From Pontibacter kalidii (GTDB taxonomy: Bacteria; Bacteroidota; Bacteroidia; Cytophagales; Hymenobacteraceae), in contig NZ_CP111079.1 in the NCBI RefSeq assembly GCF_026278245.1, positions 3,603,501-3,667,500 of the forward strand: a stretch of DNA of 64,000 nt, given 5' to 3'. Shown here piece after piece: positions 28,253 through 37,800 of the stretch (positions are counted from its first letter, which is position 1; every line of letters begins with the position of its first letter). The notes beneath the pieces were generated by a model. The model was not told the origin of the DNA. It saw only the letters and a list, made by a program, of their open reading frames with translations, and did not search any database. The position numbers were made by a program, and so were the translations under genes.

Positions 28253-28277
28253 TAGCACAACTTTAAACATTAAAGAC

Positions 28278-28490
28278 ATGGGTATCACTAACATTTTCTT
28301 ATTTATTGGAGGCTTGGGCGGCACGGAAGTAGTCCTGATTCTGTTTGCAATTCTGTTGCTGTTCGGTGCTAAGCGTATCCCTGAGTTGGCTAAAGGCCTT
28401 GGCCGCGGCATTCGTGAGTTTAAAGATGCCACTAAGGAGATCAAGAGCGACATCGAGAATTCGGTGAAAGACGACAGCACTACCAAATAA
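28278..28490 (+). CDS. tatA: Sec-independent translocase TatA/TatE-type subunit
   Basis: A 70-residue protein with the TatA plan: a single N-terminal membrane helix ([12 protein letters not shown]), the hinge [23 protein letters not shown] forming the amphipathic helix, and a charged tail. TatA oligomers form the pore-like part of the twin-arginine pathway that exports folded proteins. No tatC lies in the window, so its partner is elsewhere. A second tatA-like gene follows 37 bp downstream. Confidence 0.93.
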   Translation: MGITNIFLFIGGLGGTEVVLILFAILLLFGAKRIPELAKGLGRGIREFKDATKEIKSDIENSVKDDSTTK

Positions 28491-28527
28491 GCTCTTCCCG
28501 CCAAAAGCATAGTTTTTAAGGTAGCTT

Positions 28528-28746
28528 ATGTGCCTTAATTATATTTTCCTCTTCTTGGGAGACCTGGGGGGAGGTGAGATGATGGTCATCATGACCGCCA
28601 TCCTTTTGCTGTTTGGCGCAGATAAGCTCCCGAGTATTGCCCGCTCTTTTGGCCGTGGCATGCGGGAGTTCAAAGATGCGGCAGACGAGATTAAACACGA
28701 TCTAGAGCAATCCATTAAAGACGATCCTAAGTCCAAAAAAGGTTGA
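28528..28746 (+). CDS. Second TatA/TatE-type subunit
   Basis: A 72-residue paralogue of the preceding gene: transmembrane helix (MMVIMTAILLLFG), hinge ADKLPSIARSFGRGMREFKDA, and an acidic/lysine tail. The TM helix starts after a GE pair, an acidic residue at the position where many TatA proteins carry a conserved polar residue. The stop codon TGA (28744-28746) overlaps the TTG start of gatA, so expression of the two is coupled. Two TatA-like proteins in a row may divide the roles of TatA and TatB. Confidence 0.9.
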   Translation: MCLNYIFLFLGDLGGGEMMVIMTAILLLFGADKLPSIARSFGRGMREFKDAADEIKHDLEQSIKDDPKSKKG

Positions 28747-30179
28747 GACAGTATAATTCGCTTCGCGACATCCGCACAGACATTGCCAATGGCCAGGTTT
28801 CGTGCAGGCAACTGACAGAGCAGTATCTCCGCAACATCAGGGAGAAGGCTGAGTTGAACGCTTTCCTGGAGATTTTTGAGGAAGAGGCGCTGGCCCAGGC
28901 CGACGCCGTTGACAGGAAGCTAGCCAACGGCACTGCCGGCAAGCTGGCAGGTATGGTTATAGGCATAAAGGACGTGCTGGCCTACGAGGGCCACAGCCTG
29001 CAGGCATCCAGCCAGATCCTGAACGGCTTTAAGTCGCTTTACACTGCCTCTGCAGTACAACGCCTGCTCGCTGAGGACGCCATCATCATTGGCCGCCAGA
29101 ACTGCGATGAGTTTGCCATGGGTGCCTCTAACGAAAACTCCTCTTTCGGCAACGTGCTGAACGCCGATGACCCTACCCGTGTGCCGGGCGGTTCTTCGGG
29201 AGGCTCAGCCGTGGCCGTGCAGGCTGATCTTTGCCTGGCCTCTATCGGCTCTGATACAGGTGGATCGGTGCGCCAGCCGGCGTCATTCTGCGGTGTTATC
29301 GGCCTTAAGCCTACCTATTCCCGCATTTCCCGCTATGGCCTTATCGCCTACGCCTCTTCTTTCGACCAGATTGGCCTGATTACGAAGGACGTGGAGGATG
29401 CGGCCCTGCTACTGGAGGTAATAGCCGGTGCCGATGGCATGGACAGCACAGCCAGTCAGCGCGAGGTGCCGGCCTACAGCCAGCTATTGCAAACAGACAA
29501 AAAGTATAAGATCGGCTACATCCGCGACTGCTTTGAGCGCGAAGGACTGGAAACCGAAGTAAAAGATGCCATCCTTGGCGTAAAGGACATGCTGCGCGAC
29601 GCAGGCCATGAGGTAGAGGGCGTGGATTTCCCATACCTTGACTTTATGGTGCCCACCTACTACATCCTCACCACGGCGGAGGCCAGCTCAAACCTGGGCC
29701 GCTACGACGGCGTGAAGTATGGCTACCGCTCCGATAATGTAACCGACCTGACATCGCTGTACAAGAAGACAAGGGCCGAAGGCTTTGGAGCGGAAGTACA
29801 GCGCCGCATCGTGCTGGGAACCTTTGTGCTCAGCGCCGATTATTACGACGCCTATTACACTAAGGCGCAAAAGGTGAGACGCCTGATCAAAGAGAAGACT
29901 GATGAGTTGCTTCAGCAATATGATTTCCTTATATTGCCTACCGCTCCTACCACCGCTTTTAAAATAGGAGAGAATACAGCGAACCCATTAGCCATGTACC
30001 TGGCTGACATCTTCACGGTTCAGGCCTCACTTGCAGGCGTGCCAGCCATCTCTATACCGGTTGGTCGCGATGCCAACGGCCTGTCCATCGGGTTGCAGTT
30101 AATGACCCGCTCATTTGAGGAGCCGCAGCTGCTGGCTTTCTCAAATTACATCCTGGACAAGATAACCGTTGACGCCTAA
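28743..30179 (+). CDS. gatA: Asp-tRNA(Asn)/Glu-tRNA(Gln) amidotransferase subunit A
   Basis: GatA (478 residues) releases ammonia from glutamine and passes it to GatB for amidation of Glu-tRNA(Gln) or Asp-tRNA(Asn). The amidase signature is complete: the catalytic Lys in GIKDVL, then PGGSSGGSAVAVQADLCLASIGSDTGGSVRQPASFCG with the cis-Ser and nucleophilic Ser. The start is TTG at 28743, giving RQYNSLRDI; it overlaps the TGA of the upstream tatA-like gene and lies after an A/G-rich stretch. gatB and gatC are not in the window, as is common in this phylum, where the subunit genes are often dispersed. Confidence 0.93.
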   Translation: MRQYNSLRDIRTDIANGQVSCRQLTEQYLRNIREKAELNAFLEIFEEEALAQADAVDRKLANGTAGKLAGMVIGIKDVLAYEGHSLQASSQILNGFKSLYTASAVQRLLAEDAIIIGRQNCDEFAMGASNENSSFGNVLNADDPTRVPGGSSGGSAVAVQADLCLASIGSDTGGSVRQPASFCGVIGLKPTYSRISRYGLIAYASSFDQIGLITKDVEDAALLLEVIAGADGMDSTASQREVPAYSQLLQTDKKYKIGYIRDCFEREGLETEVKDAILGVKDMLRDAGHEVEGVDFPYLDFMVPTYYILTTAEASSNLGRYDGVKYGYRSDNVTDLTSLYKKTRAEGFGAEVQRRIVLGTFVLSADYYDAYYTKAQKVRRLIKEKTDELLQQYDFLILPTAPTTAFKIGENTANPLAMYLADIFTVQASLAGVPAISIPVGRDANGLSIGLQLMTRSFEEPQLLAFSNYILDKITVDA

Positions 30180-30187
30180 ACCTTGAC

Positions 30188-31693
30188 ATGACTTACAGCA
30201 AATTCCTAACATTGCTTACGGCTATGGCTGGTAGCATCTGCGCGTTTAACGCCAGTGCTACTGCCCATAGCCGTTTGCTTGAGGCGCCCTCCGCTTTCGG
30301 CGACTCCCTGTCCGTTTCAACGGACTCTCTAAGATCAAGGACCACTGCCATCCTAGCAGACACCAGTGTGCAGATGCTCTCGTCAGAAGAACTGGCCCTG
30401 ATGGTGGAGGTGGTTCCAAACGAGCCGGATGATGTGATCGCAGACAGGTTAAGCTGCCTGGAATCGGACATTCCGCTGGTATACAACGATTTTGTAAGGA
30501 ATTTTATCGATTACTTTACCATCCGCAACCGCAAGTATACGCGCACCATGCTCACGCGCGAGAACGTATACTTTCCGCTTTTCGAGAAATACCTCAAGAA
30601 GCACAACATGCCGGATGAGCTCAAGTACCTGGCCATCGTGGAGTCGGGCCTGAACCCGCTGGCACAGAGCCCCGTGGGGGCAGCCGGGCTTTGGCAGTTC
30701 ATGAAGCCCACTGGCCGCGAGTATGGCCTGCACCAAACCCAGTACATCGACGAGCGCCTGGACCCGGAGAAGTCCACAGAGGCGGCCATGCTGTTTCTGC
30801 GCCGCCTGCATAAGTACTACGGCGACTGGGAGCTGGCGCTGGCGGCCTATAACTGCGGCCAGGGCAACGTAAACAAAGCCATTCGCAAGGCTGGCGGCAA
30901 GAAATCCTTCTGGGATATTTTCCCATACCTGCCCCGCGAGACAAGAGGCTATGTACCTAGTATGACGGCCGTGCGCTATGCCATGCACTATGCCGGCGAG
31001 CACAACATTTTCTCCGACTCTATACTTTACCAGCCCGAGGTGGCTTACCTGGAGGTAAAACAGGAGCTGGAGCTGGACAGGCTGGCTGCCGAGCTTCACC
31101 TCAGCCCGGAGCAGCTGCTCGCCCTGAATCCGGAACTAAAGAATAACACCATACCCGGCAACAAGTATAAACTGCGCGTTCCTTCCACCAGGGCCACTCT
31201 GCTGGCCACCGCCGAAGACCAGAGCTGTATACTTTTAGCCGCGGCCTCTGCCCCACTCCGGCAAAACACGCCGGAGCAGGCCCCTGTCCTGCTGGCGTCC
31301 GCCAGAACGGAGGCTCCGGTAAAATCATCTGAGGTAAAGTATACCGTACAACCCGGCGATAACCTGATCAGCATTGCCAGAAGGCATAACGTGACGGTGG
31401 ACCAGCTGAAGGAATGGAACAACCTGAACAGCAGCTACATTAGGCCAGCACAGGAGCTTCAGATCATACAGCAGGGGCAGGCCACCACGACCGTGCTGGC
31501 TTCCAATACACAGGCAAAGGCTGACTCCAGATCAGTGGTAGAGAAAAAGGAGCTGATCCATCATGTGCAGCCGGGCGACACGCTCTGGCAGATTTCACGC
31601 AAGTATGACGGCATCAGTGTGGAACAGATAAAAAAGCTGAACAAGCTAAAGTCTAACAACCTGAAGCCTGGTCAGAAACTGATCCTGAGCTAG
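30188..31693 (+). CDS. Membrane-bound lytic transglycosylase with LysM domains (MltD-like)
   Basis: A 501-residue exported protein. After a signal peptide and a linker of ~90 residues comes the family 1 SLT domain (about 120-260): KYLAIVESGLNPLAQSPVGAAGLWQFM with the catalytic E152, then LALAAYNCGQGNVNKAI. Two clear LysM modules follow (YTVQPGDNLISIARRH... and HHVQPGDTLWQISRKY...), plus a weaker LysM-like unit near residues 285-330. It cleaves the glycan strand to 1,6-anhydro-muramic ends; LysM binds peptidoglycan. It starts 8 bp after gatA, thus probably in the same transcript, and ends at a terminator. Confidence 0.93.
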   Translation: MTYSKFLTLLTAMAGSICAFNASATAHSRLLEAPSAFGDSLSVSTDSLRSRTTAILADTSVQMLSSEELALMVEVVPNEPDDVIADRLSCLESDIPLVYNDFVRNFIDYFTIRNRKYTRTMLTRENVYFPLFEKYLKKHNMPDELKYLAIVESGLNPLAQSPVGAAGLWQFMKPTGREYGLHQTQYIDERLDPEKSTEAAMLFLRRLHKYYGDWELALAAYNCGQGNVNKAIRKAGGKKSFWDIFPYLPRETRGYVPSMTAVRYAMHYAGEHNIFSDSILYQPEVAYLEVKQELELDRLAAELHLSPEQLLALNPELKNNTIPGNKYKLRVPSTRATLLATAEDQSCILLAAASAPLRQNTPEQAPVLLASARTEAPVKSSEVKYTVQPGDNLISIARRHNVTVDQLKEWNNLNSSYIRPAQELQIIQQGQATTTVLASNTQAKADSRSVVEKKELIHHVQPGDTLWQISRKYDGISVEQIKKLNKLKSNNLKPGQKLILS

Positions 31694-31718
31694 GCTGCCG
31701 CACCACCCGCTACACCAG

Positions 31719-31751
31719 GAGCACCTTCCGCACGGAAGGTGCTCTTTGTTT
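31719..31751 (+). terminator. Terminator after the lytic transglycosylase gene
   Basis: GAGCACCTTCCG/CGGAAGGTGCTC stem with a 2-nt loop and a T-rich tail; a TATACTT word follows at about 31752. Confidence 0.88.
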
Positions 31752-31948
31752 ATACTTTGCCGGCGGGGCTTTCAGGTTAAAAAAACAACATTTTCTGCAC
31801 TCCTGACTTTTGCACCGCTTATCTTTGGAGGCTCGGTTTGGATTAACGGCAATTTCTTATAAAATTAGTAGTTACCCCATGCAGCAGGGGGAAAAATCAA
31901 AGAAGCGTAGGCTAAACTGAGACAGCTTACTACTTACAACAACACAAC

Positions 31949-34222
31949 ATGATTAAAGTAAACAAAGAGGACGCCCTGAACTACCACATGGACGGAAAGC
32001 CCGGGAAGATTGAGGTAGTGCCAACCAAGATGGTGAGTACGCAGCACGACTTAGCACTGGCCTACTCTCCGGGTGTTGCAGAACCTTGCAAAGAGATTTT
32101 CGCTGATAAGGATAATGTATACAAGTATACTGCCAAGGGCAACCTGGTAGGTGTCATCTCGAATGGTACCGCTGTTTTGGGCCTCGGCAACATAGGCCCG
32201 GATGCCTCTAAACCGGTGATGGAGGGGAAAGGTGTGCTCTTCAAGAAATTCGCAGGGATAGATGTGTTCGACATTGAGATCGATAGCACCGACCCCGAGG
32301 AGTTTATCCGCATTGTGAAGTCGCTGGAGCCCACGTTTGGGGGCATTAACCTGGAGGATATCAAGGCACCGGAGAGCTTCAAGATCGAGAACGCGCTGAA
32401 GACGCAGATGAACATCCCGCTGATGCACGACGACCAGCATGGGACCGCCATCATCTCCTCCGCGGCTCTCTTAAACGCGCTGGAACTGGTTGGCAAGAAG
32501 ATCGAGCAAATCAGAATGGTGATCAACGGCGCCGGCGCCGCCGCCATTGCCTGCGCCAAGCTGTACGTGGCCCTCGGTGTGAAGATAGATCATATCGTGA
32601 TGTTCGACAAGGAGGGCATCATCCGTCCGGAGCGCAACGACCTGGATATCTACCGTGCGCAATTCGTGACCACGCGCAAAATTACCACGCTGGAAGAAGC
32701 CATGCAGGACGCCGACGTGTTCGTGGGCCTTTCTGCCGGAAACGTGCTGCCACCGCAGTACGTGCAGCTCATGGCCAACGACCCGATCATTTTCGCCCTG
32801 GCGAACCCCGACCCGGAGATCCCTTATGAGGTAGCGATGGCCACTCGCGAGGACCTGATCATGGCCACCGGTCGCTCCGACCATCCGAACCAGGTAAACA
32901 ACGTGCTGGGCTTTCCCTACATTTTTAGGGGTGCGCTGGATGTGCGCGCTACGGAAATCAACGAGGCGATGAAACTGGCAGCCGTGCGTGCGCTGGCGGA
33001 ACTGGCGAAGGAGCCCATTCCGGAGATCGTGAACAAGGCCTACGGCGACAACACCATCAGTTTCGGACGCTTCTACCTCATCCCTAAACCGCTGGACCCG
33101 CGCCTGATCACGACCGTATCACCGGCAGTGGCAAAGGCAGCCATGGAGAGCGGCGTAGCCCGCAAGCCCATCACCGATTGGGAAGCCTATGAGCAGGAGT
33201 TGAAGGAACGCATCGGCATAGACCAGAAGCTGATGTCGCGCATTACCACGCAGGCCAAGAAAGACCCGAAAACAGTGGTGTTTGCCGAGGCCGACAACTA
33301 CAAGATCCTGAAGGCGGCACAGATCGTGCAGGAGCAACGCATTGCTACGCCTATACTTTTGGGCAACCCGGAGCGCATCAAAGCCATCATCAGGGAAAAC
33401 AACATGGACCTGCACGGGGCACGCATCATAGACCCGCAGGTGGAGGAGGACAAGAAGAAAGAGTACGCCCAGATCCTTTACCAGAAGCGCCAACGCAAGG
33501 GCATCACCCTGTTCGATGCGCAGCGCCTGATGCGCGACCGCAACTACTTCGGAAGTATGATGCTACACAACGGCGAGGCCGATGCGCTTATCTCCGGCCT
33601 TACCCGCGACTATTCCAAAACCATTTCGCCGGCGCTGCAGGTGATCGGTGTGGAAGAAGGTATAAACAAGGTGGCCGGCATGTACATTGTGCTGGGCCAG
33701 AAGGAACCTTACTTCTTTGCCGACACCACGGTTACGGTGAACCCTACTGCTGACGAACTGGTGGACATCATCGGTCTGACGACCCGTACCGTGCGCTTCT
33801 TTGATACCGAGCCGCGCGTGGCCATGCTTTCGTTCTCCAACTTCGGCTCTGTGCGCGGCGATATCCCGGACAAAGGGGCCGAAGCAGTGCGGAAGGCCAA
33901 ACTGCGCTACCCGGACCTGCTGATAGACGGGGAGATGCAGGCCAATACGGCCCTGAACAAAAACCTGCTCCGCGAGCACTATCCGTTCAGTGAACTGGCC
34001 GAAAAAGGGGCGAATACCTTGATTTTTCCGACGCTCACCTCGGGCAACATTGCCTACAAGCTGCTGCAGGAAATAGGTGGCGTTGAGGTGATTGGGCCTG
34101 TGCTGATGGGCATGCGCAAACCAGTGCATATCCTGCAGTTAGGCTCTTCCATCCGCGACATTGTGAACATGGTGTCCATTGCTGTCGTAGATGCTCAAAA
34201 CTATAACGATCAACATATATAG
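31949..34222 (+). CDS. maeB: NADP-dependent malic enzyme fused to a phosphotransacetylase-like domain
   Basis: This protein (757 residues) decarboxylates malate to pyruvate. Residues ~1-420 are the malic enzyme: [19 protein letters not shown]-like [20 protein letters not shown], and the NAD(P)-binding [17 protein letters not shown], followed by DKEGII. Residues ~430-757 form a phosphotransacetylase-like domain ([80 protein letters not shown]). In this family that domain senses acetyl-CoA and has no transferase role of its own. A lone -7 candidate (TATCTTTG, 31820-31827) would give a leader of ~115 nt. ruvA begins at the next base after the stop. Confidence 0.94.
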   Translation: MIKVNKEDALNYHMDGKPGKIEVVPTKMVSTQHDLALAYSPGVAEPCKEIFADKDNVYKYTAKGNLVGVISNGTAVLGLGNIGPDASKPVMEGKGVLFKKFAGIDVFDIEIDSTDPEEFIRIVKSLEPTFGGINLEDIKAPESFKIENALKTQMNIPLMHDDQHGTAIISSAALLNALELVGKKIEQIRMVINGAGAAAIACAKLYVALGVKIDHIVMFDKEGIIRPERNDLDIYRAQFVTTRKITTLEEAMQDADVFVGLSAGNVLPPQYVQLMANDPIIFALANPDPEIPYEVAMATREDLIMATGRSDHPNQVNNVLGFPYIFRGALDVRATEINEAMKLAAVRALAELAKEPIPEIVNKAYGDNTISFGRFYLIPKPLDPRLITTVSPAVAKAAMESGVARKPITDWEAYEQELKERIGIDQKLMSRITTQAKKDPKTVVFAEADNYKILKAAQIVQEQRIATPILLGNPERIKAIIRENNMDLHGARIIDPQVEEDKKKEYAQILYQKRQRKGITLFDAQRLMRDRNYFGSMMLHNGEADALISGLTRDYSKTISPALQVIGVEEGINKVAGMYIVLGQKEPYFFADTTVTVNPTADELVDIIGLTTRTVRFFDTEPRVAMLSFSNFGSVRGDIPDKGAEAVRKAKLRYPDLLIDGEMQANTALNKNLLREHYPFSELAEKGANTLIFPTLTSGNIAYKLLQEIGGVEVIGPVLMGMRKPVHILQLGSSIRDIVNMVSIAVVDAQNYNDQHI

Positions 34223-34813
34223 ATGATAGCCTATATCGATGGCAAACTGACACACAAAGATCCAACCTACGTCATTATCGAAGCTAGTGGCGTAGGGTAT
34301 CAGATCAAGATTCCACTCAGCACCTATTCGTCGTTGCCAGGTGGGGAGCGTTGCAGGCTGCATACGTTCCTGCATATTAAGGAGGACGCCCATACGTTGT
34401 ACGGCTTTACCACGGTGGCTGAGAAAGAAGCGTTCCTGCACCTGATCTCCATCTCCGGCGTCGGGCCCAATACGGGCCTGATGATCTTGTCTTCGCTGTC
34501 GGTGGAGGAGATACAGCAGGCTATTGTGCGGGAGGATGTACGTACCATTCAGCATGTGAAAGGGATAGGCGCTAAAACGGCCCAGCGCATTATCCTGGAA
34601 CTGAAGGACAAGTTGAAGAAGGAAGTGCTTTTAACCGATGCTCCTGTCTCTGCTGCGGCACACAATACCAACCGTGCCGAGGCGTTATCAGCATTGGTGA
34701 CCTTGGGCTTTGCGAAGAACGTTGCAGAGAAAACTTTGGACGCAATCATTAAGCGCGAGGGCAGTGGCCTGAGCGTAGAGGAATTAATTAAGTTTGCGTT
34801 GAAATCTTCATAA
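34223..34813 (+). CDS. ruvA: Holliday junction branch migration protein RuvA
   Basis: RuvA (196 residues) binds four-way junctions and loads the RuvB motor. Domain I (IAYIDGKLTHKDPTYVIIEASGVGYQIKIPLSTY) is an OB-fold; domain II has the paired helix-hairpin-helix motifs ISGVGPNTGLMIL and VKGIGAKTAQRIILELKDKL; domain III (about 145-196), joined by a flexible linker, contacts RuvB. The start directly follows the malic enzyme stop, and sprA begins 17 bp after its end. The ruvA-sprA order is a recurring arrangement in Bacteroidota. Confidence 0.96.
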   Translation: MIAYIDGKLTHKDPTYVIIEASGVGYQIKIPLSTYSSLPGGERCRLHTFLHIKEDAHTLYGFTTVAEKEAFLHLISISGVGPNTGLMILSSLSVEEIQQAIVREDVRTIQHVKGIGAKTAQRIILELKDKLKKEVLLTDAPVSAAAHNTNRAEALSALVTLGFAKNVAEKTLDAIIKREGSGLSVEELIKFALKSS

Positions 34814-34829
34814 GAGAGAACACCCTATT

Positions 34830-37800
34830 TTGATCTGGAAAAGTAAAAAGCATAACCTGCTGCTTGCCACGGTTGCTACTGTCTCATTGCTGGCCTGGTG
34901 GTCGCGGGCGGAAGGGATACGCGTGCCAGATCAAAAAAGCCTGGATCTTATAGAAAACTTCCTCTCCTGGCAGGATACGGTCCGCCAGGATACGGTAAAG
35001 TATATCCCAAGCCGCAGGCCTACTTTTACCCCCTCCGACCGTCGCGGCAGCCCGTTTGGCACCCGCAGCAGCAGCTCTCCCCTATTGCTTGGCCAGCCCG
35101 GCAACCTGCAACTGAACGTGGAGCTGGACGACAGCCTGCAGCAGTACAACATCACCGAGACCATCGGCGACAGTGTGCTGTACCGCCCGCCATCTTCCAT
35201 GTCGATGCGGGAGTACTCGGAGTGGCAGCAGCGGGAAGCTATCCGCAACTACTGGCGCGCCAAATCCGCCGGCCTGGATGGCGAGAGCGTGGTCAGTAGC
35301 AACCGCCTGATCCCGAAGCTATACATCAGCCCGGTGTTCGACCGCATCTTCGGGGGCAACTACGTGGATATTCAGCCCAACGGCAACGTGTCGCTCAAAT
35401 TCGGGGCGCGCTTTAACCGCAACGAGAACCCGACCATACCGCTCAGCCAGCAGCGCACCGGCGACTTCGACTTTGAGCAGAACATCTCCCTGAACCTGGT
35501 GGGCAAGATAGGTGAGAAGATGCGCCTCAACTTTAACTGGGACAACAACGCCAACTTCGACTTCGAGAACAACATGAAGCTGGACTACACCGGCTACGAG
35601 GAGGAGATCATACGCAAAGTGGAGGCCGGTAACGTGAGCCTGCCCCTTAACAACTCGCTGATTACCGGCGCACAGAACCTGTTCGGTGTGAAGGCGCAGC
35701 TGCAGTTTGGCCGTTTGGGCGTCACCACCATTGCCTCCAGCGTGCGTGGCACCAACGACGAGGTAGTGATCCAGAACGGGGGCCAGAACAAGCCCTTCGA
35801 GATCAGGGTGGACAACTACGACCGTGACCGCCACTTTTACCTGTCGCAGTTTTTCAGGGGACGCTACAATGATGCGCTTAGAAACCTGCCGCTCGTCAAC
35901 TCTGGCATCGTGATTCGCCGCGTGGAGCTGTACGTAACCAACAACAACCGCTCTACCGAGAACCTGCGCAACATCGTCGCCTACATGGACCTGGGCGAAG
36001 CGGACCCTTACCGTGAAGCCTTCGATACCGGAAGGCCTGCCACTGCCCCTGCCGATAACCAGGCCAACTCGCTCTACAGCCGTATCTCCCCACCGACCAG
36101 CGCCGCCCGCAATAATTCGCGCGTGGATGCCTACCTGCAGTCGCTGGGGCTGGAGAAGGGGATCGACTTTGAGCACGTGCGCGCCCGCAGGCTGGAGCCG
36201 AGCGAGTATAAGTTCAACCCACAATTGGGTTATATCTCCCTTAACTCCGCCCTGCTGCCCGACCAGGTGCTGGGCATCGCCTTTGAGTATACTTACAATG
36301 GCAAGACCTATCAGGTAGGCGAGCTGATGGATGACTACCAGAACCTGGAGTCAGACCAAGTGATCCACATGAAGTTGCTGCGGGCCACCAGCCCTTCGCT
36401 CAACTACCCGACCTGGGATTTGATGATGAAGAATGTGTACGCGCTCGATGCTACCCAGATAAACCGCGAGGACTTCAAGCTGCAGATCGTTTACAAGGAC
36501 GATGAGACAGGTGTGGACCTGACAAGTATAAAGGAGCCAAGCCCGATCCAGAACATCCCGCTGGTGGAGGTGCTCAACCTCGACAACGTCAACTCGAACA
36601 ACGACAAGCCGAGCGACGGCAACTTCGACTTCCTGCCCGGCATCACCATCGATACCGAGAGCGGCAGGATATACTTCCCGCAGGTAGAGCCGTTCGGCGA
36701 TTACCTGGCCAGCAAGCTGGAGGGCTACCCGAACCTGATCGAGCAGTACGTGTTTCAGGAGCTGTATGAGCAGACACAGACGGACGTGCAGCAGAACAAC
36801 GTAAAGGCCAAGTTCTACATCAAGGGCAGGGTGCGCTCCACAGCTACCGACGAGATCATGCTGCCGGGCTTCCAGATTGCCGAGGGCTCTGTGGCCGTGT
36901 ACTCCGGCGGCACGCGTCTGCAGGAAGGCACTGATTACCAGGTGTTCTACGACCTGGGCCGCATCAAAATACTGAACCCGAGCTACCTGAACTCGGCCAA
37001 TGACCTGCGCGTGACTTATGAGAAGGCCGAGCTGCTCAATATACAGCCGCGCACCATGTTGGGCGCCCGCTTCGATTACCGCCTGAACGACGACGTGAAC
37101 CTGGGAGCCACCGTGCTGCACCTCAACGAGCAGACCTTTATCAACCGTGTCAGTATAGGCGACGAGCCGACGAACAACACCATCTACGGCTTTGACATCA
37201 ACATGCAGAAGGAATCGCGGATGCTGACGCGCTTTGTGGATGCCATTCCGCTGATACAGACCAAGGCTCCCTCGCTGATCACGTTCAGCAGTGAGTTTGC
37301 GCAGCTGGTGCCGGCCAAGTCCAAGTCCAACGCCAACGAGGACGGGGCTTCTTACCTGGATGATTTTGAGGGAGCCGAGACGCCGTATAGTTTGGGCGGC
37401 TTTAACAACAGCACCTGGCGGGTGGCCGCTACTCCTGCCCCGCTTATACCTGGCGAGGGCCTGGCCTACTCCTACAACCGCGCCAAGCTGGCCTGGTACA
37501 CCATCGATCAAATTTTCTACCGCAACAGCAATAACCTGAAACCTGATAATATCACAGACCAGGAGCTGGAAAACCACTACGTGCGCCCTGTTCGGAGAAC
37601 CGAGGTCTTTAAGGGCCGCGATGCCGAGGTTTCCACCAGCTTTGAGTACACATTTGACCTAGCCTACTATCCGCGCGAGCGTGGCCAGTACAACTATAAC
37701 CCGAACCTGACGCCACAGGGCCTGCTGGCCAATGACCCGCGCAACAACTGGGGTGGTATCAGCCGCGAGATCTCCTTCGATACCGACTTCGACAATGCCA

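Larger units (their letters stand above)
27577..28277. other. AT-rich gene-free interval with terminator-like hairpins
   Basis: No protein gene is supported. On the minus strand a 5-bp stem at 27642-27660 is followed by seven T; on the plus strand a clear terminator-like hairpin stands at 28130-28163. These would suit a small RNA within the gap, but no known RNA family (tmRNA, RNase P, SRP, 6S) was recognised. Confidence 0.5.

Noticed and set aside
36351..37577. Long minus-strand frame opposite sprA (and similar at 41187-41999)
   Set aside because: It is a shadow of sprA; composition is rich in Val, His, Gln and Leu as expected of antisense of GC-rich coding DNA.
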